Positions 34,153 to 42,054 of a DNA stretch of 64,000 nucleotides are shown piece after piece. The translations under genes were made by a program, and so were the position numbers. The DNA is from Bradyrhizobium uaiense (GTDB lineage: Bacteria; Pseudomonadota; Alphaproteobacteria; Rhizobiales; Xanthobacteraceae): NCBI RefSeq assembly GCF_010811875.1, contig NZ_VKHP01000009.1, positions 1 to 64,000 of the forward strand. Reading direction: 5' to 3'. Positions within the stretch are counted from its first letter, which is position 1, and every line of letters begins with the position of its first letter. A model generated the notes under the pieces. The model was not told where the DNA came from and did not search any database. It saw only the letters and a list, made by a program, of their open reading frames with translations.

Positions 34153-34235
34153 GATGAAAAAAAACCTGTCAGTGTGAGATAGGCCGGTCCGTGGAGAGGC
34201 ACCCGCCAAGGAAATGCCCACCCCCTACCCCTCAA

Positions 34236-34517
34236 TCAGTCCCAGACGCCGCGCATGTGCAGGCTCGCCTGCTCCTCGCGCTGCTTGTCTCGATCGTGAC
34301 AAGCCTTGCAGAGCGTCTGCAGGTTGCCCTCATCCCAGAACAGGCGCTCATCGCCACGATGCGGGATGACATGGTCGCAGACGAGCAGCGACGTATCAGG
34401 CTCGACCCTGCCGCATGCCTTGCGTTGGCATGTATAGAGATCGCGCAGGAAGATGCGCAGACGCAGCGCACGCCAGCGCGCGAGCTTGTACCAGGCTTTC
34501 CAGGGCGGCTGCGGCAT
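34236..34517 (-). CDS. HNH endonuclease, packaging-associated
   Basis: A 93-residue HNH nuclease: RDLYTCQRKACGRVE gives two zinc-type cysteines, VCDHVIPHRGDE holds the His-Asp core, and LQTLCKACHDRDKQ the second Cys pair. Small HNH proteins next to terS/terL assist cos cleavage in HK97-like phages. Its placement as the first gene of the late operon fits this. The 83-bp gap to terS may include part of cos. Confidence 0.88.
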   Translation of the reverse strand: MPQPPWKAWYKLARWRALRLRIFLRDLYTCQRKACGRVEPDTSLLVCDHVIPHRGDERLFWDEGNLQTLCKACHDRDKQREEQASLHMRGVWD

Positions 34518-34590
34518 CCAAAAAAAGGAAAGGGCCGACCACCTTGCGATGATCGGCCTCGGATCCAGGACCAGACGTTCAAATCTTGCA

Positions 34591-34615
34591 GGAACCTTGC
34601 CCTACCTGTGACGTT
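34591..34615 (+). promoter_or_regulatory. EcfG (general stress response) promoter
   Basis: GGAAC at 34591-34595 and CGTT at 34612-34615 are separated by exactly 16 bases, matching the known alphaproteobacterial sigma-EcfG consensus GGAAC-N16-17-CGTT. It lies 33 bases upstream of the ATG of the small secreted-protein gene. Confidence 0.72.
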
Positions 34616-34647
34616 GAAGAGCAAAGGAACAAACCGAGGAGGACATC

Positions 34648-34914
34648 ATGAGAACTCTGTCACTGGCTGCTGTGCTGGCGATCGCGGGCTTCGCTGTCGT
34701 CACCCCGTTCTCGATTGCACCTGCGTCGGCTCAATTCGCCATTGATACTCCGGTCGGCGGCGTCGTGGTTGGCCCGCAACACCGATATTACGACCGAGAT
34801 TATGATCGACGCGCTTATCGCGCCTACAATTATGATCGCGGCTATCGCGGTTGCCGCACCGTTACGATCGAGCGCGATGACGGTTCGGTCCGCCAGGTCC
34901 GCCGTTGCGACTAA
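34648..34914 (+). CDS. Small secreted Tyr/Arg-rich protein (moron)
   Basis: An 88-residue protein with a clear signal peptide (residues 1-28, cleavage after ASAQ or nearby). The mature part is short, with Tyr/Arg/Asp repeats (HRYYDRDYDRRAYRAYNYDR) and a conserved-looking end, CRTVTIERDDGSVRQVRRCD. GAGGAGG precedes the ATG. It reads against the surrounding minus-strand phage genes and has its own stress-type promoter and terminator, the layout of a lysogenic-conversion gene. Similar proteins are common on rhizobial chromosomes, from memory; function unknown. Confidence 0.82.
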   Translation: MRTLSLAAVLAIAGFAVVTPFSIAPASAQFAIDTPVGGVVVGPQHRYYDRDYDRRAYRAYNYDRGYRGCRTVTIERDDGSVRQVRRCD

Positions 34915-34965
34915 CCAGCACCGACGGCTCACCGGCTGCCGCAATCAAGCTGGGAGCGCAATCGA

Positions 34966-34994
34966 AAAAGGCCGCCTAGTTGGCGGCCTTTTTC
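34966..34994. terminator. Bidirectional intrinsic terminator
   Basis: AAAAAGGCCGCC and GGCGGCCTTTTT form a perfect 12-bp inverted repeat with a 5-base loop. It ends the plus-strand moron gene. On the minus strand it stands between the NusG-like gene and the late operon, so early transcripts would stop here unless antiterminated. Confidence 0.9.
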
Positions 34995-35080
34995 ATTGCG
35001 GTAGGGGCACGCTGCGCGCGTTCGCCTGAATCAGGCTCTGCACTTTTAGTCGAACTGCCGCGCATGCACCGCACCGCGAA

Positions 35081-35746
35081 TTAGTCGATCAGCTCGATCT
35101 GCGCCTCGGTCAAACCGCTTACCTTGACGCCGTGCTTTCCGTCGCCGACTAAGACGCTGAGTCGGCCTTTTGAGTCAATTCGCTCGATCAACGCGCGAAA
35201 GCCAGAGAACAGGCCGTCAGCGACACGGATCTGACGTCCTACTCTCATTTCGGTTTCCTCTTTGACCTCGGCGACGCTGATGAAGCCATAGCGCAGGAAC
35301 AGCTGCGCCAACGCCCATCGGCGACGCGACGGCAGCATGTTCTCGATCTTGACGATATCGCGCAGCAACTGCATTTCGGTCGCATTGAGCCACGACCGCA
35401 GCTCGCCGAACTCGAGCAGGTTGTCGACGTCTGGAATGCTGCGGATCTCGGCGAGACGCGCAAGCTCGAAATCAGGCAGGAAGATCAGACCAGGCAGAAA
35501 CGGCTTTTCGATCCGGCGGCCGAGATGCGGACGCCGCGCCGGCTGGCCGCCGCCACGTTGGACGAAATGCACAACGGTCGGCGACCAACCGCTAATGCAG
35601 CGCTCGCCGAAAGCCTTGATGACCTTGGCATCGCGACCAGGCATGACCTGCAGCACGCGCCAGCTCTCCGGCATCGCCGGGACCGCCAAACGACCGCCGG
35701 CCTCGACATAACCGACGATCTGCCCTTTGCGGTATTGCATGTTCAT
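35081..35746 (-). CDS. NusG-like transcription factor, possible late antiterminator
   Basis: A 221-residue protein starting at ATG 35746 (overlaps the previous stop as ATGA; GGGGAGG 5 nt upstream). The N-terminal domain (SWRVLQVMPGRDAKVIKAFG ... FLPGLIFLPDF) has the NGN-fold pattern of NusG/RfaH. A longer helical middle follows, and the C-terminal 50 residues are KOW-like (RVADGLFSGFRALIERIDSK, LSVLVGDGKHGVKV). It is the last gene of the early operon, directly before a strong terminator and the late genes, the position of lambda Q. An antitermination role is inference. Confidence 0.8.
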   Translation of the reverse strand: MNMQYRKGQIVGYVEAGGRLAVPAMPESWRVLQVMPGRDAKVIKAFGERCISGWSPTVVHFVQRGGGQPARRPHLGRRIEKPFLPGLIFLPDFELARLAEIRSIPDVDNLLEFGELRSWLNATEMQLLRDIVKIENMLPSRRRWALAQLFLRYGFISVAEVKEETEMRVGRQIRVADGLFSGFRALIERIDSKGRLSVLVGDGKHGVKVSGLTEAQIELID

Positions 35747-36999
35747 TCGCCCTCCCCTGCGACTTGCCACGTCCCATCGCGGCGCGGCGGCCACGGCGCC
35801 GGCACGCGAAAGCCCTGCTTTGACTTCCTCAAGCGGAAATTCGGATTTGACGACGAGACGCCATGAACGTTCTGGTCATACGGCTCGAGGAAAATCCGCT
35901 CGGCCTGCGGCTCGGCGCCGATCCAGAGCGCCAGGCGATCACGCCAGGCGGCAAACTGCGGCGTCCCGAGGTCGACGACCTGCCAGGCCTCGCGATCGAC
36001 GCCGGCAAACGCTGCCATCGCCGTGAGATCAACCTGCGGCGGCAGCTGCGTCCAGACGCCCTCGCCGAGATCCAGCTCGCGGATAACGCGCGGCTCGCGC
36101 CGCTCGGCGATCTGCGTCGCCACTGCTAAGCCCTTGAGCTCGTCGCCCTGCACAAACCGCCGTTGTGGAGCTGCAGGCTTTGCCGACGCAACACCAGGCG
36201 CGGCGAATTCTCGAAATCCGCGAGTCCGCGACCAGAGATGGAAATTCATCGGACGGCGCTGTTTGAGCTCGCGCAGCTTCGCCATGTAGAGCGGCACGGC
36301 ATGGACGCACCAGGCGCGATCGTCCGGCGTCAGGAGGCGGAACTCCTCGAGCGCCAGGTCGCGCCGCATGACCTCATGCCCGACATAGCTCTCGAATGCC
36401 GCCGCGAACTCGGTCGGCTCGCCTTCCTCGATCGTTTTGCGATCCTCCGGAAAGCCCCCGGAGGGGGACTTAGGGGGATTCTCCGGTTCAGGTTCAGAGA
36501 TTAGCTGGTCGCACAACTGCGAGGGCTGGCCGAGGGCTGGCGGAGTCCTAACCACTTCGGCACCCGAATTTAGCCCTTGCTGCCAGCTAGGGCTAATCGC
36601 CGTTGAATTCACTGGCGTTTCGTCGACGACGCGACCGGCAGCCCGCGCCTCGATCGCGTCGGTATCGGCGTCGACCAGCAGACGGACGAGATCCGTCGTG
36701 CGCTTGCCGCGGCCCTCGCCGTTGCGACGACCATTCTCGTCGACCCATTGCCCGGTCCTGCCTATCGCACCGATGTCCTCGAGCCAGGCGAGCCGCCGCC
36801 GGACCGTGTCCTGCGACAGATCGCAGTCCATTGCCAGCTGCGGGATGCCGACCCAGCACATGCCTTCGCCGTCGACATACTCGCCGAGCGCGCGCAGCAC
36901 GCTTTTTGCGTAAGGGTTGCCCAGCTCGAGATTGCGCGCCCATCCGGTCGCCACGTCCGAGCCGATGCGCAATCGCGCCCGCTTTTTCGCGGTCATCAT
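35743..36999 (-). CDS. Phage replication initiator-like protein with N-terminal winged helix
   Basis: A 418-residue protein. Residues 20-85 form a DNA-binding winged helix typical of phage replication proteins: NPYAKSVLRALGEYVDGEG, then IPQLAMDCDLSQDTVRRRLA and WLEDIGAIGRTGQW. The middle is low-complexity and proline-rich, and the C-terminal part (DRAWCVHAVPLYMAKLRELK and later) has no recognised domain. In lambda-type phages such proteins load the host helicase at the origin. No helicase loader was seen next to it. MM at the start gives two possible ATGs; the second is better spaced from AGGAAG. Confidence 0.75.
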   Translation of the reverse strand: MMTAKKRARLRIGSDVATGWARNLELGNPYAKSVLRALGEYVDGEGMCWVGIPQLAMDCDLSQDTVRRRLAWLEDIGAIGRTGQWVDENGRRNGEGRGKRTTDLVRLLVDADTDAIEARAAGRVVDETPVNSTAISPSWQQGLNSGAEVVRTPPALGQPSQLCDQLISEPEPENPPKSPSGGFPEDRKTIEEGEPTEFAAAFESYVGHEVMRRDLALEEFRLLTPDDRAWCVHAVPLYMAKLRELKQRRPMNFHLWSRTRGFREFAAPGVASAKPAAPQRRFVQGDELKGLAVATQIAERREPRVIRELDLGEGVWTQLPPQVDLTAMAAFAGVDREAWQVVDLGTPQFAAWRDRLALWIGAEPQAERIFLEPYDQNVHGVSSSNPNFRLRKSKQGFRVPAPWPPRRDGTWQVAGEGE

Positions 37000-37053
37000 A
37001 ACTTCCTAATCAGAGAATTCGGGAAAACGCTGACGCAACGAAACACTAGAAAT

Positions 37054-37347
37054 TCAAGACCGCGGCTGCAGCAGGCGCTCGACGATCTTGTCCGCCGACA
37101 GCGCAGAGATCGCCTCGAGCTCGATCGCGACGCCGAGCCGCTCGAGCCACTCGCGGCGGAAACCGCGACGTTTGAGCCGCGGCGGATCGACGACGCCGGC
37201 GGCGATCGCGTCGCGATCCGGGATCTCGTATTCCTCGAGCTCGCCGAGCTCGGCGCCCTTGACGACCAGCTGGCAGATGACCTCGGCGAGAGTCATCGCC
37301 TCCGGCCCTTCGGCGGCCAGGCAGCGCGCGATCGCGGCGCTGGTCAT
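37054..37347 (-). CDS. Early-operon protein, unknown
   Basis: A 97-residue protein starting at ATG 37347, overlapping the upstream stop. It is acidic and helical (EAMTLAEVICQLVVKGAELG, WLERLGVAIELEAISALSAD). No family recognised. Part of the densely overlapping minus-strand early operon. Confidence 0.7.
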   Translation of the reverse strand: MTSAAIARCLAAEGPEAMTLAEVICQLVVKGAELGELEEYEIPDRDAIAAGVVDPPRLKRRGFRREWLERLGVAIELEAISALSADKIVERLLQPRS

Positions 37348-37550
37348 GCTGCAGCCGCCTCGCATCGCGCGTCGCAGGGCGGCGTCGCCGTGCAATGGAT
37401 GCGCTCCTCGTCGCGCCAAAACTCATCCCAATAGCCAGCAGGACCGCCCTGGCGGCGACCAACCTTGACCATGTCGCACCGGACGCATTGCTGCTCGGTC
37501 TTGAGCGGAAACCGGACCTTGTCGCCCCACTTGTGCCGCGTCGAGCTCAT
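37344..37550 (-). CDS. Small Cys-rich early protein, possible zinc binder
   Basis: A 68-residue basic protein. I use ATG 37550, which overlaps the preceding stop as ATGA, the pattern throughout this operon. It contains QQCVRCDMVKVGRR, then HCTATPPCDARC, so four or five cysteines could hold zinc. Similar small proteins (VRCxMVKV ... GYWDEFW) are common in phage early regions. Confidence 0.72.
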   Translation of the reverse strand: MSSTRHKWGDKVRFPLKTEQQCVRCDMVKVGRRQGGPAGYWDEFWRDEERIHCTATPPCDARCEAAAA

Positions 37551-37774
37551 GCGTGCCATTGCAGCTCGCGCCCTTCCGCCGCCGCCTCACGCCAGACGCG
37601 GCGTATGTCGTCGACCTCGGCGCGCGACAAGGCTCGATTCATGCGAAGGCACTCGCCGTCGCGATCAAACGAAATCCGCAGGCGCTGCCCACAATGCATC
37701 CAACCGAGGGAACAGCCGAACATGAACAGGCCGAACGCGCCGACGGCGAACGCTGCGATCTCGAGCTGCGTCAT
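37547..37774 (-). CDS. Small single-span membrane protein of early operon
   Basis: A 75-residue protein with one N-terminal membrane segment (IAAFAVGAFGLFMFGCSLGW), followed by a charged cytoplasmic part (RALSRAEVDDIRRVWREAAA). Overlaps both neighbours. No known family; possibly a host-takeover or exclusion protein, by analogy only. Confidence 0.7.
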   Translation of the reverse strand: MTQLEIAAFAVGAFGLFMFGCSLGWMHCGQRLRISFDRDGECLRMNRALSRAEVDDIRRVWREAAAEGRELQWHA

Positions 37775-38322
37775 TGCCGCTGCTCCTGCGCCGCAAGCGG
37801 TCGCCTCAAACGCGCCGGCACTCCGGTCGGATTCCGGTTGCGGTCGAACCGCTCGCCCTCAGCGATCGCCAATGCGACGCCGCGGACCAGGTCGCGCCGA
37901 TAGCCCGCCGGCTTCCACCATTCGCGCGTCCAAGGCCATTCGTGCGGGACAGCAGGCGATTCCGTGCCGGCGTGCAGTATGAACGCAGCGCCAGCCCGGC
38001 CCAGCGTGCCGCGATCGTATCCGTCATCATGCTCGGTCGACCAACCCTCGCGCTCGATCTGGCGGAATCGCTCGGCGATAACGGCCTGCATGAACGGCGA
38101 CAGCGGCCGGCGGATATTCAGGGCCTCGAATAGCCGGCGCAGCAGATACGACCTGCAGATCGAGATCGCGGTCATGATTAGCGCAAACGCAACGTTCTGG
38201 CCGATCGAGACCGTGACGCCGAGCAGCGGCAGGAAATAGACCTGCGCCGCAAGGCTTATGACGAAGCCAACTAAGACGTTGATCGCGCTCTCCGCGAGTG
38301 ATGCCAGTTTCGTTTGCTTCAT
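37771..38322 (-). CDS. Fusion of a small phage membrane domain with a soluble phage domain
   Basis: A 183-residue protein starting at ATG 38322. The first 70 residues (MKQTKLASLAESAINVLVGF ... SICRSYLLRRLFEAL) match a small two-span phage membrane protein family that I recall as DUF7220. From about residue 80 a second, soluble domain begins (VIAERFRQIEREGWSTEHDD ... WWKPAGYRRDLVRGVALAIA), a type normally found as a separate phage protein. The junction is in frame. Functions of both parts are unknown. Confidence 0.75.
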   Translation of the reverse strand: MKQTKLASLAESAINVLVGFVISLAAQVYFLPLLGVTVSIGQNVAFALIMTAISICRSYLLRRLFEALNIRRPLSPFMQAVIAERFRQIEREGWSTEHDDGYDRGTLGRAGAAFILHAGTESPAVPHEWPWTREWWKPAGYRRDLVRGVALAIAEGERFDRNRNPTGVPARLRRPLAAQEQRQ

Positions 38323-38705
38323 TGCCGCATTGCCCCTTTGATGCTCGCCTCGTTCTGCTGCAACCAGCGCAGCGTATTCGCGGCGGCCTCGAGGCCGTCG
38401 CGTTGATAGATCGCCGCAGCCGAGCTCAACTTGCCGCGCGCGCCGCTGCGGCGATCCTTGAGCTCGGTCTCGACGGCAGTGGCCTGCCTCGTCATCGAAA
38501 TTGCGCCGGCCGGCAGCGGCGCCGCCGCAGCGATGCGAGCCTCGTTCTGCAGCAGCCAGCGCAGCGTTTTCGCACCAGCCTCGAGGCCGTCGCATTGGCG
38601 TTGCGACGCCGACCGATCGAGCCTCGAACGCGCGCCGGCGCTGCGATCCTTGATCTCGGCCTCGACCGCAGCGATCTGCCGGAATAGAGCGACTTTGTCA
38701 GTCAC
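38319..38705 (-). CDS. Early protein made of two tandem repeats
   Basis: A 128-residue protein starting at GTG 38705, overlapping the upstream stop as GTGA. Residues 8-58 and 72-122 are a direct duplication with 31 of 51 identical positions (for example VEAEIKDRSAGAR versus VETELKDRRSGAR, and LRWLLQNEARI versus LRWLQQNEASI). Both halves are helical and probably stack. A longer upstream start is possible but would overlap the neighbouring gene. Function unknown. Confidence 0.75.
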   Translation of the reverse strand: MTDKVALFRQIAAVEAEIKDRSAGARSRLDRSASQRQCDGLEAGAKTLRWLLQNEARIAAAAPLPAGAISMTRQATAVETELKDRRSGARGKLSSAAAIYQRDGLEAAANTLRWLQQNEASIKGAMRQ

Positions 38706-38803
38706 AGCCCACCGCCAAAGCAAACGATCGCGGCCACAGCGAGGACCAGCCAAATCAGATAGGCCCAGATCAGGCAGCCGCCGCCGTGAGGTCCAACGTC
38801 CAT
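38702..38803 (-). CDS. Tiny membrane protein, 33 residues
   Basis: A short frame from ATG 38803 with GGAGGGTGAG just upstream, ending in GTGA overlap with the next gene. It is almost one hydrophobic helix (LIWAYLIWLVLAVAAIVCFG) after a short GPHGGG head. The good ribosome site and exact overlaps with neighbours support translation. Function unknown. Confidence 0.68.
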   Translation of the reverse strand: MDVGPHGGGCLIWAYLIWLVLAVAAIVCFGGGL

Positions 38804-38807
38804 CGGC

Positions 38808-40697
38808 TCACCCTCCGATCTGCGATGCACGGCCGGCGTCGAGCGGCGCCGGCGACGCGACCAGCTGCGCCAGGAATTTGCGGCCGGCGTCGCTGACCTT
38901 GACGCTGGACGTCGAGCAATGCGCGAAGCCGGCACCGACCAGATGCCGCACCATGTCGCCGTCGATCTTCTCGCCGGCGTCGATCGCGAGCAGCGCGGCT
39001 TGCATGTCGAGCTCGTCCTCGGTCAACGGCAGCCGCGTTTGCAGGCGATCGTCGACGACCTCGACCGGCGCGCGATCGATGCGCGCGAGATCCATCTCGC
39101 TTTGCGCGACGACGAGCTCCGGCGCCGGCTTGGGCGAGCGGCGCAGAAACGCCGGGATGTCGAGGCCGTCGTCGTCGGGAATTTCGCGTCCAGGTCGGTT
39201 CGCCGGCGGCTCGGCTGTATCGGCGCGGCCAGTGACGGCGACGCTCGAAACGACTTCCCCGATCGGAGACGCGGCAACAGCGTCCGACAGGGCTGGACGA
39301 TCGCCGGCGTGAGCTCCGGCGTCCGCTAACTGTGAGGCCGCAGCGCTATGGCTACCCGTTGCGGCCTCGTCCGATGACCGACCATCGGCAGTCCGATCGC
39401 GCGGCGGTTCTATACCCGCTGACGCCCCGTCAGGCGTCGAGCTCGCGCCCGCGATCGCTTGGGAATCGAATCTCTCTATTGCGGCGATGTCAGCCGCGAT
39501 GACCTCATCGCGCGTCATCCAGCGCGAACCGCTCGGCTCGTCTGCCGGCGCCGCGGCCTGGTTGCCCCACGCATCCCAGCCGGTCGGCAATGGATGCTCG
39601 GCGTCGACGCGGGCGAACAGCTCGAGCGCCGGCACGCCGCCGGCCATCGCCGCAATCATGCGCCGGTAATGCTCCGGCTTTCGCGAGTGACCGAGCGGCC
39701 GCGACCGCTCGCGATGGTTGGAGCCGAACTTTTCGCCGCTCGCCGGCTTCGGCAGCCCCTTGCCGCGCTTGAACAGCAGCAGCAGCTCGTCCTGGTCGCG
39801 CACCAGGACGGCGCCGCCGGCCTCGTCCGGATGCTCGTCGTCGTTTTTCGTCCAGACGAAGGCCGTTGAGTAGGACTTAAAGCCCCACGCCAGCGCGACA
39901 GCCGAGGCGAGCGGCATCTGGCAGCGGACCTTAATGACCTCGCCGGTCCGCAGATCCGTCGCCTCGATCTCGGCCTCATGCCAGGCGAGCAGATGCGCGC
40001 GCGGAATCCAGAGAAACAGCCAGGCGTCCGGCAGGACCATATCCTTAACCGGCAGATCGCAGATCTCGGACCAGGCCATGGTCGGATAGTGATTTTCGTA
40101 AGACCGGCTGGTCACGCCCTGGTTTCGATGCCAGGGCGGATCTGCATATACGATCGGATACTTGCGGCCGGTCGGCTGCAGCGCCGAGGCGTCAGAGAGC
40201 GCCTGCGCCAGGCCGCGGCGATGCTCCCTGCCCTTTTCCTCGGCGGCGACCTTGGTCAGGTCCATCGCGACGCGGCCGGCACCGGCGCGCATCTCCTGCT
40301 CATGCCGACCGAGCGCCGCCTCGAATTCGGCTGCATCCATAGCGGCCAGGCGCTGCGCCTTGGACGAGAGTTTGCGATCGATTCCAGCCTCGGCCAGCGT
40401 CGGCCGATCGTCGGATTTAGGCTGTTCCGGCTCAGAACTGCCTAAACGCGGTCGACCGGCGCCGGCCCGGCCGCGGTTGAGACCGACCGTTTCCTTTTGC
40501 AGCTTGACGAGCTCGCCGAGGCGCCGCTCGGCGCGAAACCGGATCTTTGAAGCCTGGACCTCGAGATCGACGTTTTTCGCGACCCTGCTCGCGAGCCGCA
40601 TCGCCTCGGCCTGGTCGCGTATCGTCATGACCTCATCGGCCGCAACAGCTTCGGCCAGCGCGCGGCAGGCTGCCTCGTATCGGACGAGCTCGGTCAC
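38808..40697 (-). CDS. MT-A70 adenine methyltransferase fused to phage helical and C-terminal domains
   Basis: A 629-residue protein. Residues 1-70 are a helical domain often found alone in phages (EAMRLASRVAKNVDLEVQAS, RAERRLGELVKL). Residues about 175-370 are a MT-A70 class N6-adenine methyltransferase with PIVYADPPWH carrying the DPPW catalytic motif, later LFLWIPRAHLLAWHEAE and ELLLLFKRGKGLP. The last 200 residues are low-complexity, then a small folded-looking domain (HLVGAGFAHCSTSSVKVSDA). No restriction enzyme is adjacent, so it is an orphan enzyme that may protect phage DNA or alter host expression. Confidence 0.88.
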   Translation of the reverse strand: MTELVRYEAACRALAEAVAADEVMTIRDQAEAMRLASRVAKNVDLEVQASKIRFRAERRLGELVKLQKETVGLNRGRAGAGRPRLGSSEPEQPKSDDRPTLAEAGIDRKLSSKAQRLAAMDAAEFEAALGRHEQEMRAGAGRVAMDLTKVAAEEKGREHRRGLAQALSDASALQPTGRKYPIVYADPPWHRNQGVTSRSYENHYPTMAWSEICDLPVKDMVLPDAWLFLWIPRAHLLAWHEAEIEATDLRTGEVIKVRCQMPLASAVALAWGFKSYSTAFVWTKNDDEHPDEAGGAVLVRDQDELLLLFKRGKGLPKPASGEKFGSNHRERSRPLGHSRKPEHYRRMIAAMAGGVPALELFARVDAEHPLPTGWDAWGNQAAAPADEPSGSRWMTRDEVIAADIAAIERFDSQAIAGASSTPDGASAGIEPPRDRTADGRSSDEAATGSHSAAASQLADAGAHAGDRPALSDAVAASPIGEVVSSVAVTGRADTAEPPANRPGREIPDDDGLDIPAFLRRSPKPAPELVVAQSEMDLARIDRAPVEVVDDRLQTRLPLTEDELDMQAALLAIDAGEKIDGDMVRHLVGAGFAHCSTSSVKVSDAGRKFLAQLVASPAPLDAGRASQIGG

Positions 40698-41134
40698 GAC
40701 GCGGCGCCCTCCTCGTCATCGACGAGAATGGCGACGCCGTCGCCGCATGGAATGACAGTAGCGACGTCGCCCTCGAGCTGGTCGAGGTGCAGCGCGATCG
40801 CGTCATCAGCGACGGCCGTCAGCTTCTCGCTGTTCGCCGCGCAATATGCGGCGAGCCGCGCTGCGGTATGCGACCGGACCGAGATCATGACGCCATCGCC
40901 GCCAAAGCCGGCGACCGCGACCCAACCGCGCCGCTTCACGGCCGTCAGCTCGCCCCGCTCGACCAGGCTATCCATCAGCCGGTTTGCGTTGTTCTTACTG
41001 CAGCCCATCACGCCGGCCAGCGCGCTGCGCGACGGCATCGCACCGTGACGGCCGACAAACTCGGTAATCGCTTTCAAGGCGTCGACCATGCGGGCCGTCA
41101 GCCCCATGCCATCGGATGCGGGAACGTCGGTCAA
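40694..41134 (-). CDS. Winged-helix early protein (LexA-type HTH)
   Basis: A 146-residue protein starting at TTG 41134, set by a perfect AGGAGG 8 nt upstream and by overlap with the previous stop. Residues 10-65 form a helix-turn-helix of the LexA N-terminal type (MVDALKAITEFVGRHGAMPS, LAGVMGCSKNNANRLMDSLV). The rest is acidic (IALHLDQLEGDVATVIPCGD). Probably a phage-encoded regulator. Confidence 0.78.
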   Translation of the reverse strand: MTDVPASDGMGLTARMVDALKAITEFVGRHGAMPSRSALAGVMGCSKNNANRLMDSLVERGELTAVKRRGWVAVAGFGGDGVMISVRSHTAARLAAYCAANSEKLTAVADDAIALHLDQLEGDVATVIPCGDGVAILVDDEEGAAS

Positions 41135-41613
41135 AACGGAACCTCCTGCGGAAACGGGATGTCGTGAACGCGCATCAGCTCGAGGACGATCTGCTCGAGC
41201 GAAGGGATCGCCGCGCGCGGCCGGCGGTTTTTCATGTTCTGTTTGTGGGTACACCACGCGAGATTGTCGTCGCGGTTGTCGAGCGTCTGACCGTTGCCGT
41301 GGTCGACGTGATGCGTCCGCATGAACCGCTCGGAGCGCGGATCGCGGACGATCTTGATCTCGCGATGTTGCCGCAACGTCGCACGCTCCGGCCCGACGTT
41401 GCGTTTAGCGTAGAGCTGCCAGGGCGTGCGCGAGCCCCAAGACACGTTCCAGGTATTTTTCGACAGCCATTCGTAATCGCAGGCGTCGACCAGCGACCAG
41501 ACGTTATCGCGCGCCGAGAGAATGATGCGGCGCCAGGGCGTCAGCCCGGAGTCGAGCAGTCGCTCGATCGAGGCGACCTCGCTCGGCCGGACACTGGCGA
41601 AAGAGCCGTGCAT
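41131..41613 (-). CDS. Free-standing HNH nuclease (homing-type)
   Basis: A 160-residue protein starting at ATG 41613 (a GTG one codon earlier is possible). After an N-terminal region (WSLVDACDYEWLSKNTWNVS, LYAKRNVG) it has THHVDHGNGQTLDNRDDNLA and WCTHKQNMKNRR, the HNH core of group I-intron/homing endonucleases. It is embedded in the early operon with overlapping codons and no intron is visible, so it may be domesticated. Confidence 0.82.
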   Translation of the reverse strand: MHGSFASVRPSEVASIERLLDSGLTPWRRIILSARDNVWSLVDACDYEWLSKNTWNVSWGSRTPWQLYAKRNVGPERATLRQHREIKIVRDPRSERFMRTHHVDHGNGQTLDNRDDNLAWCTHKQNMKNRRPRAAIPSLEQIVLELMRVHDIPFPQEVPF

Positions 41614-41879
41614 CACAGCATCCCCAGCGCCTGCATGTAGGTCTCGAGGATCGCCTCCTCGGCCTCGCGATCAATCGGGTCCTGCTGGCGAATCCTGATG
41701 ATCGCGCGCAGCGCCTTGACGTCGAAACCGTTACCCTTGGCCTCGGCGAACACGTCGCGGATGTCGTCGGCGATCGTCTTTTTCTCCTCGGTCAGCCGCT
41801 CGACGCGCTCGATGATCGATTTCAGCTGGTCCCTGGCGATCGTCGTCGCGCGGGTTTCCGTGGCCGGCTTCCTGGTCAT
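41613..41879 (-). CDS. GapR-like (DUF2312) nucleoid protein
   Basis: An 88-residue protein with [20 protein letters not shown], then [20 protein letters not shown] and [10 protein letters not shown], matching DUF2312/GapR along its length. Host GapR binds overtwisted AT-rich DNA and helps topoisomerases ahead of forks and RNA polymerase, as known from Caulobacter. A phage copy near replication genes could serve phage replication or disturb the host protein. Stop and start overlap both neighbours. Confidence 0.88.
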   Translation of the reverse strand: MTRKPATETRATTIARDQLKSIIERVERLTEEKKTIADDIRDVFAEAKGNGFDVKALRAIIRIRQQDPIDREAEEAILETYMQALGML

Positions 41880-42043
41880 CGGCGCACCCAGCGGAAACCG
41901 GCGCCGGCATCGCGGCGGCGATCGAGGAAGGGCTGCAACGCGGCGCCGATCGCGGCGAACGCGGCGACCAGCAGGACGCAGCCCATCATGACGAGAAAGC
42001 TGAGATCGTTGACGTCGACGCCGGCGAGAGTTTCGTGCCCCAT
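41876..42043 (-). CDS. Small membrane protein, 55 residues
   Basis: A frame from ATG 42043 to a TGA that overlaps the GapR-like ATG. It has one hydrophobic helix ([20 protein letters not shown]) flanked by charged ends ([20 protein letters not shown]). The coupling overlap and its place in a gap-free operon support it. Function unknown. Confidence 0.65.
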   Translation of the reverse strand: MGHETLAGVDVNDLSFLVMMGCVLLVAAFAAIGAALQPFLDRRRDAGAGFRWVRR

Positions 42044-42054
42044 GGATGCCCCAG

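Noticed and set aside
34232..34624. Longer minus-strand frame over the HNH gene
   Set aside because: Different frame from the clear HNH protein and would overlap the stress promoter and moron leader.
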